A stretch of DNA of 64,000 nucleotides from Rhizobium sp. RM (GTDB lineage: Bacteria > Pseudomonadota > Alphaproteobacteria > Rhizobiales > Rhizobiaceae). The notes beneath the pieces were generated by a model. It did not search any database and was not told the DNA's origin. It was given only the letters and a program-made list of their open reading frames with translations. Positions within the stretch are counted from its first letter, which is position 1. Each line of letters opens with the position of its first letter. Location of the stretch: assembly GCF_013390595.1 (NCBI RefSeq), contig NZ_JACAWV010000008.1:558001-622000 (forward strand), read 5' to 3'. A program made the translations under genes and the position numbers. This document shows positions 26,557-36,314 of this stretch, in pieces.

Positions 26557-29460
26557 ATGAACGACACCGCAGAAAAAATCGATTATTCCTCAACGCTTTA
26601 CCTGCCGCAGACGGATTTCCCGATGCGTGCTGGTCTGCCGCAGAAAGAGCCGGAAACGGTCAAGCGTTGGCAAGAAATGGGCCTCTACAAGAAGCTGCGC
26701 GCTTCCGCCGCCGGCCGCGAGAAATTCGTGCTGCATGACGGCCCGCCCTATGCCAACGGCAACATCCATATCGGCCACGCGCTCAACAAGATCCTGAAGG
26801 ATGTCATCACCCGCTCGTTCCAGATGCGCGGTTACGATTCCAATTACGTTCCGGGCTGGGATTGCCACGGTCTGCCGATCGAGTGGAAGATCGAGGAAGC
26901 ATATCGCGCCAAGGGCAAGAACAAGGATGAGGTTCCGGTCAACGAATTCCGCAAGGAATGCCGTGAATTTGCCTCGGGCTGGATCAAGGTTCAGGCTGAG
27001 GAATTCAAGCGCCTCGGCATCGAGGGTGACTTCGACAACCCATACACGACGATGAACTTTCACGCTGAGGCTCGGATCGCCGGTGAATTGCTGAAAATCG
27101 CCAAGAGCGGTCAGCTTTATCGCGGCTCGAAGCCCGTCATGTGGTCTGTAGTCGAGCGTACCGCGCTGGCTGAGGCGGAAGTCGAATATGCAGACGTAGA
27201 GAGCGACATGATCTGGGTGAAATTCCCGATCCTGGATGGCGCTGCTGATCTCAAGGGTGATTTTGTCGTCATCTGGACGACCACGCCCTGGACCATCCCC
27301 GGCAACCGTGCCATCGCCTTTTCGTCGCGTGTCGAGTATGGCCTTTATGAAGTGACGGAAGCTGCCAACGATTTCGGTCCGCGGCCGGGTGAAAAGCTGA
27401 TCTTCGCCAAGAAGCTGGCCGAAGAGGCTGCAACCAAGGCAAAGCTGACCTTCAAGCTGGTTCGTGACGTGAAAGCGGAAGAACTGGCCGCCATGACCTG
27501 CGCCCATCCGTTGGCGTCGCTTGGTTACGATTTCGCCGTGCCGTTGCTTGATGGCGACCATGTCACAGACGACGCCGGTACGGGCTTCGTCCACACTGCG
27601 CCGAGCCATGGTCGCGAAGACTTTGACGCATGGACCGGTCATCAGCGCGTCATCGAAGCGCGTGGCATCTCCTCCAAAATCCCGTTCCCGGTCGATGACG
27701 CCGGTTTCTATACCGAGGATGCTCCCGGTTTCGGCCCGTCCGCCGAAGGCGGTGCTGCCCGCGTTATGGATGACAACGGTAAGAAGGGCGATGCCAACGA
27801 GCGCGTCATCAAGGCGCTCATCGCGACCAACACACTGTTTGCGCGTGGCCGTCTGAAGCACAGCTATCCGCATAGCTGGCGCTCCAAGAAGCCTGTGATC
27901 TTCCGCAATACGCCGCAATGGTTTGTCTATATGGACAAGGAACTCGGCGACGGAACTACGCTCAGATCGCGCTCGCTTTCGGCCATTGACCAGACGCGCT
28001 TTGTGCCGGCTTCCGGACAGAACCGCCTGCGCGCCATGATCGAAGGTCGCCCGGACTGGGTTCTGTCGCGCCAGCGCACCTGGGGTGTGCCGATCGCTGT
28101 ATTTGCCGACGAAAAGGGTGAAATCCTGGTCGACGACGCTGTCAACCAGCGCATCATCGATGCTTTCGAGGTCGAAGGTGCCGACGCATGGTTTGCAGAA
28201 GGCGCCAAGGAACGCTTCCTCGGCAATGACCACGACCATGCCAAGTGGCTGCAGGTCATGGACATTCTCGATGTCTGGTTCGACTCTGGCTCGACGCACA
28301 CTTTCACGCTGGAAGATCGCCCGGACCTCAAGTGGCCGGCGGATGTCTATCTCGAAGGTTCTGACCAGCACCGCGGCTGGTTCCATTCGTCGCTGCTGGA
28401 AAGCTGCGCGACGCGTGGTCGTGCGCCTTACAACGCCGTTGTCACCCATGGTTTCACCATGGACGAGAAGGGCGAAAAGATGTCGAAGTCCAAGGGCAAC
28501 GTCGTTTCGCCGCAGGAAGTGATGAAGGATGCCGGTGCCGACATTCTGCGCCTGTGGGTCATGACCACCGACTACTGGGATGACCAGCGCCTCGGCAAGG
28601 CCATCATCCAGACCAATGTCGACGCCTATCGCAAGCTGCGCAACACCATCCGCTGGATGCTCGGCACGCTTGCCCATTATGAAGGCGAAGAAATTGCTTA
28701 CGCCGACCTGCCGGATCTGGAAAAGCTGGTGCTGCACCGCCTTTCCGAACTGGATCAGGTCGTGCGCGACGGTTACGACAGCTTCGAGTTCAAGAAGATT
28801 GCGCGTGCGCTTGTCGATTTTGCCAATGTCGAGCTTTCGGCCTTCTACTTCGACGTCCGCAAGGACACGCTCTATTGCGACGCGCCGTCGTCGCTGAAGC
28901 GCCGTGCGGCTCTGTCGGTCATCGCCAAGCTGTTCGATTGCCTCGTTGGCTGGCTTGCGCCGATGCTGCCCTTCACCACCGATGAAGCGTGGTTGTCGCG
29001 TTACCCGGATGCCGAATCCGTGCATCTCGTTCAATTCCCCTCCGTGCCTGCGGAATGGAAGAACGACGTGCTGGAAGCGAAGTGGGAAAAGATCCGCAAG
29101 GTTCGTACCGCTGTCACCGGCGCTTTGGAAATCGAACGCCGCGAAAAGCGTATCGGCTCGTCTCTCGAAGCGGCTCCAGTGGTCTACATCGCTGATGCTG
29201 AGCTTCTGGCCGCGCTCGAGGGCGAAGACTTCGCCGAAATCTGCATCACCTCGGCGATCTCTGTCGTCGCGGGTGAAGGCCCTGCCGATGCCTTCCGTCT
29301 GGCGGAAGTATCGAAGGTTGCGGTTGAGCAGAAGCTGGCGGAAGGCCGTAAATGCGCCCGTTCCTGGCGCATCACCACCGATGTCGGTGCCGATCCGCAA
29401 TATCCGGATGTTTCGGCGCGTGATGCAGAGGCGCTGCGCGAGCTTGCCGCTCTCGCATGA
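26557..29460 (+). CDS. ileS: Isoleucine-tRNA ligase
   Basis: 967 residues, class I synthetase. The HIGH motif is in [18 protein letters not shown] near residue 65, the editing domain lies about 190-400 ([13 protein letters not shown]), and KMSKS is in [14 protein letters not shown] near 645. The C-terminal zinc-finger region is reduced: only one cysteine ([14 protein letters not shown] near 935) remains where the classical bacterial enzyme has CxxC pairs. It charges tRNA-Ile and edits valine. Upstream is a three-hairpin leader; the lipoprotein gene downstream may be co-transcribed. Confidence 0.96.
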   Translation: MNDTAEKIDYSSTLYLPQTDFPMRAGLPQKEPETVKRWQEMGLYKKLRASAAGREKFVLHDGPPYANGNIHIGHALNKILKDVITRSFQMRGYDSNYVPGWDCHGLPIEWKIEEAYRAKGKNKDEVPVNEFRKECREFASGWIKVQAEEFKRLGIEGDFDNPYTTMNFHAEARIAGELLKIAKSGQLYRGSKPVMWSVVERTALAEAEVEYADVESDMIWVKFPILDGAADLKGDFVVIWTTTPWTIPGNRAIAFSSRVEYGLYEVTEAANDFGPRPGEKLIFAKKLAEEAATKAKLTFKLVRDVKAEELAAMTCAHPLASLGYDFAVPLLDGDHVTDDAGTGFVHTAPSHGREDFDAWTGHQRVIEARGISSKIPFPVDDAGFYTEDAPGFGPSAEGGAARVMDDNGKKGDANERVIKALIATNTLFARGRLKHSYPHSWRSKKPVIFRNTPQWFVYMDKELGDGTTLRSRSLSAIDQTRFVPASGQNRLRAMIEGRPDWVLSRQRTWGVPIAVFADEKGEILVDDAVNQRIIDAFEVEGADAWFAEGAKERFLGNDHDHAKWLQVMDILDVWFDSGSTHTFTLEDRPDLKWPADVYLEGSDQHRGWFHSSLLESCATRGRAPYNAVVTHGFTMDEKGEKMSKSKGNVVSPQEVMKDAGADILRLWVMTTDYWDDQRLGKAIIQTNVDAYRKLRNTIRWMLGTLAHYEGEEIAYADLPDLEKLVLHRLSELDQVVRDGYDSFEFKKIARALVDFANVELSAFYFDVRKDTLYCDAPSSLKRRAALSVIAKLFDCLVGWLAPMLPFTTDEAWLSRYPDAESVHLVQFPSVPAEWKNDVLEAKWEKIRKVRTAVTGALEIERREKRIGSSLEAAPVVYIADAELLAALEGEDFAEICITSAISVVAGEGPADAFRLAEVSKVAVEQKLAEGRKCARSWRITTDVGADPQYPDVSARDAEALRELAALA

Positions 29461-29469
29461 TGAAAATGG

Positions 29470-29501
29470 CCGGATGAATTGCGCTTTGCGTCTTCATCCG
29501 G
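29470..29501 (+). terminator. Stem-loop after ileS
   Basis: CCGGATGAA (29470-29478) and TTCATCCGG (29493-29501) make a perfect 9-bp stem with a 14-base loop, starting 10 bases after the ileS stop. No T-tract follows, so it may be an mRNA end structure, not a strong terminator. Confidence 0.45.
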
Positions 29502-29604
29502 TACATCTGCCTGAAAATGGCCGGATTTTCGCGGCAATGCGGGCTGCCGCGTGCTAGTGGACAAGTGGTCTGGCGAAACGGGACGGACGGCTGGAAGGGT
29601 TTCG

Positions 29605-30279
29605 ATGAAGACGATGCAGGGTAACGGGCAGGGGTTTGGCATGTTGCGAACGATTGCAGGCATCACGGCTATGGGCATGTTGCTCGGCGCGTGCACCAGT
29701 CCGACTTACGGAACCGGCAAGTCTGCCGCAGAACAGCTCGTTGATGACCTTGGCAGCGCCACTTCCATCACTGGCGACCAGACCAAGCGCAACCTGAAGT
29801 ACAATCCGCGTCCTGGTCTTGTCGTTCCTGCGCAGGCGCGTGCCGAACAGCTCGCTGAGCCGCAGCAGAATATGGCAAGCCGCGAGACCAACCCGCAATG
29901 GGTCGAATCGCCGGAAGAAACCCGCGAGCGTCTGCGCGATGAAGCTGACGCCAACAAGAATAACCCGAACTATCGTTCGCCGCTTCTGGCTGGCAACGGC
30001 ACAAACGGCCAGATGACCGAGACCCAGAAGTGGGAAGCGTTCCGTCAGGCCAAGGCTGATGCCAAGGGTGGCTCTGTCGTTAATGCCCAGCGCAAATTCC
30101 TGACCGATCCTCCTGCGGAGTATCGCAGCGTACCGCAGGACCAGCTGACGGACCTCGGCGAGCCTGAGCAGAAGAAGGACAAGCGCCGAAGAAGGAAGCG
30201 GCAGTTGCCGGTTCCGGCAAGAGCTGGTGGAACCCCTTCCAGTAAGCTCTTAAGACCATGTGACGGAGCGCAGAATTGA
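29605..30279 (+). CDS. Lipoprotein of unknown function, C-terminus probably frameshifted
   Basis: As read, 224 residues from ATG 29605 (GGAAGGG at 29593-29599). The signal peptide ends in the lipobox LLGAC, so Cys near residue 32 is the lipid-anchored first residue. The body is hydrophilic and low in structure (QTKRNLKYNPRPGLVVPAQA, WVESPEETRERLRDEAD). The last 35 residues are odd: basic RRRRKR, then a composition unlike the rest. In the other frame from 30189 one reads KKEAAVAGSGKSWWNPFQ followed by a stop at 30243-30245, a far more natural end. One base seems to be missing near 30186-30188. Confidence 0.7.
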   Translation: MKTMQGNGQGFGMLRTIAGITAMGMLLGACTSPTYGTGKSAAEQLVDDLGSATSITGDQTKRNLKYNPRPGLVVPAQARAEQLAEPQQNMASRETNPQWVESPEETRERLRDEADANKNNPNYRSPLLAGNGTNGQMTETQKWEAFRQAKADAKGGSVVNAQRKFLTDPPAEYRSVPQDQLTDLGEPEQKKDKRRRRKRQLPVPARAGGTPSSKLLRPCDGAQN

Positions 30280-30359
30280 TGTCTTGCTCCGTCATGTCGA
30301 GTTCCAGGCTGAAAATGATGTGATGGATGTAAAGGCGGAAACGATGATCCGCCTATTTT

Positions 30360-30824
30360 TCAAATAGCGTCATCAATCCGTTTCTGCTGAAAGAATTGCC
30401 GTAAAATCTCGGCGCTTTCGCGTTCTGCGAGGCCTGAATAAACGTCCGGCGCATGGTGACACGTTGGCTGGTTGAAAAAGCGGACACCGCTGTCAACCGC
30501 ACCGCCTTTGGGGTCTTCCGCGCCGTAGTACAGCCGTCGGATACGGGCAAAGGAGATCGCCGCAGCACACATGGTGCAGGGCTCCAGCGTAACGTAAAGG
30601 TCGGCACCCGGCAGGCGTTCCTGACCCAGCGCTTCGCAGGCCATGCGGATGACTGCGATTTCTGCGTGCGCTGTTGGATCGTTCAATGCGCGGGTCTGGT
30701 TGCCTGATCGGGCAATGACTTTGCCATCCAGGACCAGAACGGCGCCGATCGGAACCTCTTCACGTTCGGCTGCGGCACTGGCTTCTTCCAGTGCCAGTTC
30801 CATGAAATGCGTCCTTTCGGCCAT
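30360..30824 (-). CDS. tadA: tRNA-specific adenosine deaminase
   Basis: 154 residues. Zinc site and catalytic Glu are in THAEIAVIRMA near residue 52, with the two cysteines in EPCTMCAAAISFARI near 82. It deaminates adenosine-34 to inosine in tRNA-Arg(ACG). The sequence matches my memory of the Agrobacterium TadA of known structure. Convergent with the lipoprotein gene and divergent from the pseudouridine synthase gene, with 71 bp between starts. Confidence 0.92.
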   Translation of the reverse strand: MAERTHFMELALEEASAAAEREEVPIGAVLVLDGKVIARSGNQTRALNDPTAHAEIAVIRMACEALGQERLPGADLYVTLEPCTMCAAAISFARIRRLYYGAEDPKGGAVDSGVRFFNQPTCHHAPDVYSGLAERESAEILRQFFQQKRIDDAI

Positions 30825-30895
30825 TGCGTCTCAATTTCCTCTTAACCCTTGTGCTTGGACCTGATAGGACAGCCCAAACAACAGGCAAACAGCAA

Positions 30896-32821
30896 ATGAC
30901 TTTTAAAGACAAGCCGAAGCGTGACGGCGGCAAGACATTTAGCCGCGACAAGAAGCCGAAGAGCGCCGACAAGCCGGCCGTTCATCGGGAAAAGAAGCCG
31001 TCGGTGGCGAAAGCCGAGGCGGTTGAAGCCACTGCCGTTATTGGCGCGAAGCCGGAGCGTATCTCCAAGATCATGGCGCGCGCCGGTGTGGCGTCGCGTC
31101 GCGATGTCGAGCGGATGATCATGGAAGGTCGCGTGTCGCTGAATGGCGTCAAGCTAGACTCGCCGGTCGTCAATGCCACGCTGTCGGACAAGATCGAAGT
31201 CGACGGCATGCCGATTCGTGGCGCCGAGCGTACGCGTCTGTGGCTCTATCACAAGCCTGCCGGTCTGGTGACGACCAATTCCGATCCGGAAGGTCGCCCG
31301 ACGGTCTTTGATAATCTGCCGGGTGAATTGCCGCGCGTTCTGTCCATCGGCCGTCTCGATATCAATACCGAAGGCCTGTTGCTTCTGACCAATGACGGCG
31401 GTCTTTCGCGCGTCCTGGAACTGCCGACCACCGGCTGGCTGCGCCGTTACCGCGTGCGCGCCCACGGCGAGGTCGATCAGGCTGCGCTCGACAAGCTGAA
31501 GGACGGTATTGCTGTAGACGGCGTCCTTTACGGCGCGATCGATGCGACGCTGGACCGTACGCAGGGCCATAACGTCTGGATCACCATGGGTCTTCGCGAA
31601 GGCAAGAACCGTGAAATCAAGAACGTGCTCGGCGCGATTGGCCTTGAGGTCAACCGCCTGATCCGCATTTCCTACGGTCCTTTCCAGCTTGGTGATCTGG
31701 CGGAAGGCAAGGTGCTGGAAGTGCGCGGCCGCATGTTGCGCGATCAGCTTGGCCCACGTCTCATCGAGCAGGCTGGTGCCAATTTCGATGCGCCGATCTA
31801 TGATGTGCCTGTCGACGAAGAGGAAGAAAAGCCAGCCAAGTCCGAATGGGCTAAGAGCGATACGCGTGAAGGCAAGCCCCGTTTCGACAAGGGTGGCAAG
31901 CCTGAAGATCGCCGCGAACGCGCACTTGGCCGTCTGGACACGAAGCGCAGCGACAAGCCCGCTGGCAAGTTCGGTTCGAAGCCAGCCGGCAAGGGCCGCG
32001 ACGATGACGAAGACGATCGCCGCAGCAATCGTCCCCCGTCGGGCAGCAGCCGTACCGCCAATGTCTGGATGGCTCCGGGCGCCAAGCCGACACGCGATGG
32101 CAAGGCGCGCAAATCTGTCCGCGCTGAGGCTGAAAGTCTGTTCAAGAAGCCATCCGCGCAGGCCGAAGCACGTCGCAATGTCGTGCGACATGCGGATGAC
32201 GAGGGTGAATGGATACGCTCCGATTCCACGCGCGAAGAAGATCGCGGCCGTGGCGAGCGTCCTGCCCGTGGTGACAGAGGTTTTGGCGATCGCCCGGCGC
32301 GGCGCGAAAAACCTTTCGGAGACAAACCATTCCGTGATCGCCCCCGCGAAGAGGGCGACCGCTCGCGTGGGGAACGCCCGGCGCGCGGCGAAAGAAGCTT
32401 TGGCGACCGTCCTGCACGGGGTGAAAAGTCCTTTGGCGATCGGCCGTTCCGCGATCGTCCTCGCGAAGAGGGTGACCGCCCGCGTGGCGAGCGTCCGACT
32501 CGTGGCGAAAGAAGCTTTGGTGACCGTCCTGCACGGAGTGAGAAGCCCTTCGGTGACCGGCCGTTCCGCGACCGACCCCGTGAAGAAGGTGACCGTCCAC
32601 GTGGCGACCGGCCCTTCGGTGACAAGCCCAGAGGTGGAAAACCCGGCGGTAAGCCAGCCTTCGGCAAGTCGGGTGAACGCGGTGAGCGCTCGGGTTTTTC
32701 GGGCAAGGGTAAAGGCGCTGGCGGCAAAGGCCCCGGCGGCGGCAAGCCGGGCGGCAAAGGTCGGGGTGGCAAACCTTCTGGTGGCAGGGGAATGACACGT
32801 AATGCGGATCGTAGGCGGTGA
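30896..32821 (+). CDS. RluB/RsuA-family pseudouridine synthase with long basic repeat tail
   Basis: 641 residues from ATG 30896. After a Lys-rich leader (1-50), an S4 RNA-binding domain (ERISKIMARAGVASRRDVERMI, about 55-110) and the catalytic domain follow, with the active-site Asp in SIGRLDINTEGLLLLTNDG near 155 and GLREGKNREIKNVLGAIGLEVNRLIR near 240. The catalytic part ends near 290. The remaining 350 residues are charged and low-complexity, with Arg/Gly/Asp-rich tandem repeats of 38-39 residues (32234-32620) and a GGK-rich end. It is probably the 23S rRNA RluB-type enzyme; the tail is likely an RNA- or ribosome-binding extension. rsmD overlaps its last 20 bases. Confidence 0.85.
   Translation: MTFKDKPKRDGGKTFSRDKKPKSADKPAVHREKKPSVAKAEAVEATAVIGAKPERISKIMARAGVASRRDVERMIMEGRVSLNGVKLDSPVVNATLSDKIEVDGMPIRGAERTRLWLYHKPAGLVTTNSDPEGRPTVFDNLPGELPRVLSIGRLDINTEGLLLLTNDGGLSRVLELPTTGWLRRYRVRAHGEVDQAALDKLKDGIAVDGVLYGAIDATLDRTQGHNVWITMGLREGKNREIKNVLGAIGLEVNRLIRISYGPFQLGDLAEGKVLEVRGRMLRDQLGPRLIEQAGANFDAPIYDVPVDEEEEKPAKSEWAKSDTREGKPRFDKGGKPEDRRERALGRLDTKRSDKPAGKFGSKPAGKGRDDDEDDRRSNRPPSGSSRTANVWMAPGAKPTRDGKARKSVRAEAESLFKKPSAQAEARRNVVRHADDEGEWIRSDSTREEDRGRGERPARGDRGFGDRPARREKPFGDKPFRDRPREEGDRSRGERPARGERSFGDRPARGEKSFGDRPFRDRPREEGDRPRGERPTRGERSFGDRPARSEKPFGDRPFRDRPREEGDRPRGDRPFGDKPRGGKPGGKPAFGKSGERGERSGFSGKGKGAGGKGPGGGKPGGKGRGGKPSGGRGMTRNADRRR
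32234..32620 (+). repeat. Coding tandem repeat, ~117-bp units in pseudouridine synthase tail
   Basis: Three full units start at 32234 (114 bp), 32348 (117 bp) and 32465 (117 bp), and a partial fourth starts at 32582. Each encodes a variant of EEGDRxRGERPARGERSFGD followed by RPARGEKxFGDRPFRDRPR. The units differ mainly at synonymous and Pro/Ser positions. Confidence 0.9.
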
Positions 32822-33359
32822 GTTCCGCGGCCGAAGCTTGGCCGCGCCGAAAACCAATTCCATTCGTCCAACCATCGACAGGACAAGGGAAAGCCTTTTT
32901 AATATTCTGAGCCATGCTTATCCGGAAAGTCTGGATGGTACGCGCGTTCTGGATGTTTTTGCCGGTACCGGCGCTGTTGGCCTCGAGGCTCTGTCGCGCG
33001 GCTGCCGTGTGGCGCTCTTCGTCGAGAACGGTGTTGAGGGCAGGGGCCTGCTCTGGGAAAACATCGATGCGCTTGGCCTGCACGGTCGTGCCCGCATTTT
33101 GCGGCGGGATGCGACCAAGCTTGGCGGTGTCAACAACATCGAACCGTTCGATGTGCTGTTCGCTGACCCACCCTATGGCCATGGCCATGGTGAAAAGGCT
33201 TTTTCTGCTGCGCATGCCGGCGGCTGGCTGGTGCCGGGCGCTCTTGCGATCCTGGAAGAGCGTGGCGATGTGGTCGTGACGGTCGAGCCGGTTTTCAAGC
33301 TGCTCGAAAGCCGAACCTTCGGCGATACCAAAATGCATTTTTACCGCTACGAACCCTGA
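32802..33359 (+). CDS. rsmD: 16S rRNA (guanine-966-N2)-methyltransferase
   Basis: 185 residues. The N-terminal MRIVGGEFRGRSLAAPK, the SAM motif VLDVFAGTGAVGLEALSRG near 47 and the catalytic FADPPYGHG near 120 are all typical. It methylates G966 of 16S rRNA during 30S assembly. It starts 20 bases inside the end of the pseudouridine synthase gene, so two rRNA-modification genes are coupled. Confidence 0.93.
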   Translation: MRIVGGEFRGRSLAAPKTNSIRPTIDRTRESLFNILSHAYPESLDGTRVLDVFAGTGAVGLEALSRGCRVALFVENGVEGRGLLWENIDALGLHGRARILRRDATKLGGVNNIEPFDVLFADPPYGHGHGEKAFSAAHAGGWLVPGALAILEERGDVVVTVEPVFKLLESRTFGDTKMHFYRYEP

Positions 33360-33433
33360 CAGGACGGTTTTTGCCGTCTTGCCATGGCTCTGTCGTGTTT
33401 GCGCAATAGGCAAACATCTCCTCTGGAGCGAAG

Positions 33434-34360
33434 GTGGTTACCGGTATGGAGCAAGGTGCATACGAAAACGTCGCGGCCGCAAACGGGGCCGCGGACAGCC
33501 GCAGTGATGACGGTGAACCAACGTTCGGTCTAGCCCTCGGCGGGGGCGGCGCACGCGGCATATGCCACATCAACGTCGTCGAGGCATTGGATGAACTTGG
33601 CATCCGACCGGTGATGATTTCCGGCTCTTCCATCGGCTCTATCATCGGCGCGGGCATGGCGGCCGGTATGACCGGGCGCGACATTCGCGACTACACACTT
33701 GAACTGATGGGCCGAAAGGGTTCGGTTGCCAACCGACTCTGGAGCCTTGGTCCGGCCTCGATGCGCCATGCGGTCGATGGCTTCCGCCTTGGCCAGTTCA
33801 ACCTCGAACTCATTCTGCACGCCTTGATGCCGCAGGCCCTTCCCAAGAATTTTTCTGATTTCTCCATTCCGATGAAGGTCATGACGACCGACTACTACGC
33901 GCAGACGGAAGTGGTGGTCGAGAATGGTGAAGTGATCCAGGCGCTTGCGGCCTCAGCAGCGATCCCCGCCTTGTTCATGCCCGTGCGAATGAACGGGCGT
34001 ATCATGATTGACGGTGGCATCTTCAATCCGGTTCCCTACGAGCATTTACTGGATCATGCCGATATCGTCATTGGTGTCGACGTGGTCGGTGGACCGGAAG
34101 GTGATGGCGCCACCATGCCGAACCGGCTCGACAGTCTGTTTGGCGCCAGCCAGTTGATGATGCAGGCTGCCATCGCCCTGAAACTTCGGCTCAGACCACC
34201 GCATATCTTCCTGCGCCCGCCGGTCAACCGGTTCAGGGTGCTGGACTTTCTCAAGGCCGATGAAGTTCTGGCGGCATCCGCCGCTATCAAGGATGATTTG
34301 AAGCGGCAGATCGAGATGCAGGTCGAACTGTTTCACCGGGGACGCGGCATCGAAGCATGA
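33434..34360 (+). CDS. Patatin-like phospholipase (RssA-type)
   Basis: 308 residues. The oxyanion motif is GLALGGGGARG near residue 30, the nucleophile elbow ISGSSIGSIIGAG near 62 (Ser in GSSIG), and the catalytic Asp in MIDGGIFNPVP near 195, so the Ser-Asp dyad is complete. Probably a cytosolic lipid acyl hydrolase; the substrate is unknown. The start is GTG 33434 (GGAG at 33424) or ATG 33446. Convergent with the antiporter gene, only 9 bp apart. Confidence 0.82.
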   Translation: MVTGMEQGAYENVAAANGAADSRSDDGEPTFGLALGGGGARGICHINVVEALDELGIRPVMISGSSIGSIIGAGMAAGMTGRDIRDYTLELMGRKGSVANRLWSLGPASMRHAVDGFRLGQFNLELILHALMPQALPKNFSDFSIPMKVMTTDYYAQTEVVVENGEVIQALAASAAIPALFMPVRMNGRIMIDGGIFNPVPYEHLLDHADIVIGVDVVGGPEGDGATMPNRLDSLFGASQLMMQAAIALKLRLRPPHIFLRPPVNRFRVLDFLKADEVLAASAAIKDDLKRQIEMQVELFHRGRGIEA

Positions 34361-34369
34361 GGTCGGTGG

Positions 34370-36199
34370 TCAAGCGACGATCTCTGCATCTCCATCTTCC
34401 GGCTCGTCCTCCTCTTCGCGTTTTTCCACCTTGTTTTTCGGCTTCATCAACGGCTCAGGTTTGACCTCACGGACAGGCTTGTTGTGCAGCATCTGCCGGC
34501 CAGCGGCCAAGCCTTCAACGGCCTGTAACTGCAGCCGCTCCTCGTCGCGTTCACGTATATCGTCGGCAATCGAAATTGCGCGCTCGCTGTCCATATCCAA
34601 CCCCTCCAGCATCCGTCGTCCGAAGACGAGGCCCGATTCCAGCGTTTCACGCAGTTCGTACTCGATGCCTTTTTTCCTGAGGTCGATTGAATGGATACGG
34701 TCATAGGATCGGGCAAAGATGCGCACGGACGGAAACTCCGACTGGATCATGTCGATGATCCGGTCCGTGGTTTCCTTTTTGTGGGTGCAGACGGCGACGA
34801 TATCGGCGCGTTCGATGCCGGCGGCAATCAGAACGTCCTTGCGCGTACCGTCACCGAAGAAAATGCGGAAGCCGAAACGGGCTGCCTGACGCACACGATC
34901 GGCGGAGCTATCGATCACTGTGACGTCTCTCCCGCCTGCCAGAAGAATCTGTGATGCGATCTGGCCGAAACGCGAAAAGCCGATCATCAGAACATCGGCA
35001 CCCGCGCCGTCGAAATCCTCTTCAAGCGCGTCTTCGTCCGCGTCTTCCGCGGTCAGACGGCGTGACACGACCGCGAGAAGCGGGGTCAAGGCCATTGATA
35101 ACGTGACAATGGCAACCAGTATCGATGCTGTCGCCTGTGGGAACAGCCCGGACGCTGCGGCCGTGGTGAAGAGGACAAAACCAAATTCGCCACCTTGTGC
35201 CAGAAGCAGGGCGATACGGCTCGATGCATAACGCGACGAGCCTGCGATACGGCAGAGGGCGTGAATGAGTGTCGCCTTGACGAGCATCATCACCGGGACG
35301 GCAACTAGGATCAGGACGATGTGCTCATAGACGATGCGGATGTGCAGCGACATGCCGACCGCCATGAAGAACAGCGCCAGAAACAGGCCGCGAAACGGCT
35401 CGATATCGGCCTCAAGTTCGTGTCGATAGGACGATTCCGACAGCATCAGGCCCGCCAGCAGCGCCCCCATGCCCATGGAAAGACCGACCATTTCCATGAT
35501 CGCTGCGGCACCGATGACCACAAAGAGTGCTGCGGCGATCATGACTTCGCGCGCTCCGGTCCGGGCAATGATCTGGAACATTGGGGTCAGCAGATAACGC
35601 CCCGCGAGAACCATGCCACCCACCGCCACGACCGAGGCGACAAGGTCCGAAACCATCGAGTCGGTCGGCACTTCTGGACGATTGGAAAGAATAGTGACGA
35701 GAGCAAGCAAGGGGACGATCGCGAGGTCCTGAAACAACAGGATCGAGAAAGAGCGATTGCCGTGTTTGGTATTCATGTCGCCATCATCGGCGAGGATTTG
35801 CAGCGCAAAGGCAGTTGAAGAAAGCGCAAGTCCGAAACCGGCCACAAGGCTACCTCGCCATTCGATCAACCCTGCCCACCAGGTAATTGCCGCAAGTGTA
35901 CCCCCGGTAACAAGCACCTGTGCCAGCCCAAGACCCAGAATGTCGCGCCGCATCTGCCAGATGCGTGACGGCTTCAGTTCAAGGCCGATGATGAACAGCA
36001 GGAAAACGACGCCGAGTTCGGAAACGTTGAAGATGTCTTTCGCATCCGTCACCAGATGAAGAAATGGCCCGATGACGATACCCGCCACCAGATAGCCAAG
36101 GACGGTTCCAAGCCCGAGCTTGCGAAAAATGGAAGCTGCAATCACCGCACCGGCCAAAAGCAGCAGGGGTTCGGTAAAGAGAGCGTCGTGCTCGGTCAT
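34370..36199 (-). CDS. CPA2 cation:proton antiporter with RCK_N domain (KefB/KefC-type)
   Basis: 609 residues. About 12 membrane helices (1-380) have the CPA2 features LGYLVAGIVIGP and the ALSSTAFALQILAD stretch. A cytosolic TrkA-N/RCK domain (about 410-525) and a charged Lys/Glu-rich tail follow. Members are K+/H+ antiporters gated by glutathione adducts or nucleotide. The RCK loop reads GFSRFG in place of the usual GxGRxG. No KefF/KefG ancillary gene is adjacent. Naming as KefB or KefC is not justified by sequence alone. Confidence 0.85.
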   Translation of the reverse strand: MTEHDALFTEPLLLLAGAVIAASIFRKLGLGTVLGYLVAGIVIGPFLHLVTDAKDIFNVSELGVVFLLFIIGLELKPSRIWQMRRDILGLGLAQVLVTGGTLAAITWWAGLIEWRGSLVAGFGLALSSTAFALQILADDGDMNTKHGNRSFSILLFQDLAIVPLLALVTILSNRPEVPTDSMVSDLVASVVAVGGMVLAGRYLLTPMFQIIARTGAREVMIAAALFVVIGAAAIMEMVGLSMGMGALLAGLMLSESSYRHELEADIEPFRGLFLALFFMAVGMSLHIRIVYEHIVLILVAVPVMMLVKATLIHALCRIAGSSRYASSRIALLLAQGGEFGFVLFTTAAASGLFPQATASILVAIVTLSMALTPLLAVVSRRLTAEDADEDALEEDFDGAGADVLMIGFSRFGQIASQILLAGGRDVTVIDSSADRVRQAARFGFRIFFGDGTRKDVLIAAGIERADIVAVCTHKKETTDRIIDMIQSEFPSVRIFARSYDRIHSIDLRKKGIEYELRETLESGLVFGRRMLEGLDMDSERAISIADDIRERDEERLQLQAVEGLAAGRQMLHNKPVREVKPEPLMKPKNKVEKREEEDEPEDGDAEIVA

Positions 36200-36314
36200 G
36201 GTGGCAGGCTTTCGAATATGAGGGTGAGATCGCCATTCGGGCAGAGAATGCGGCTTTCACCCTTGATGCGGGATTGTTGGCACAATAAATGGAACAGGAA
36301 TGAAAGGCCAACTC

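Noticed and set aside
26590..29400. 936-codon open frame antisense to ileS
   Set aside because: It mirrors the ileS codons in the complementary frame, has no ribosome site and no recognisable domain; high-GC third positions of ileS explain it.
32234..32620. Possible CRISPR array from regularly spaced repeats
   Set aside because: Units are in-frame 114-117-bp coding repeats without spacers and lie inside an enzyme gene.
31154..32875. 573-codon minus-strand frame opposite the pseudouridine synthase
   Set aside because: Low-complexity mirror of the Arg/Gly-rich repeats; no domain.
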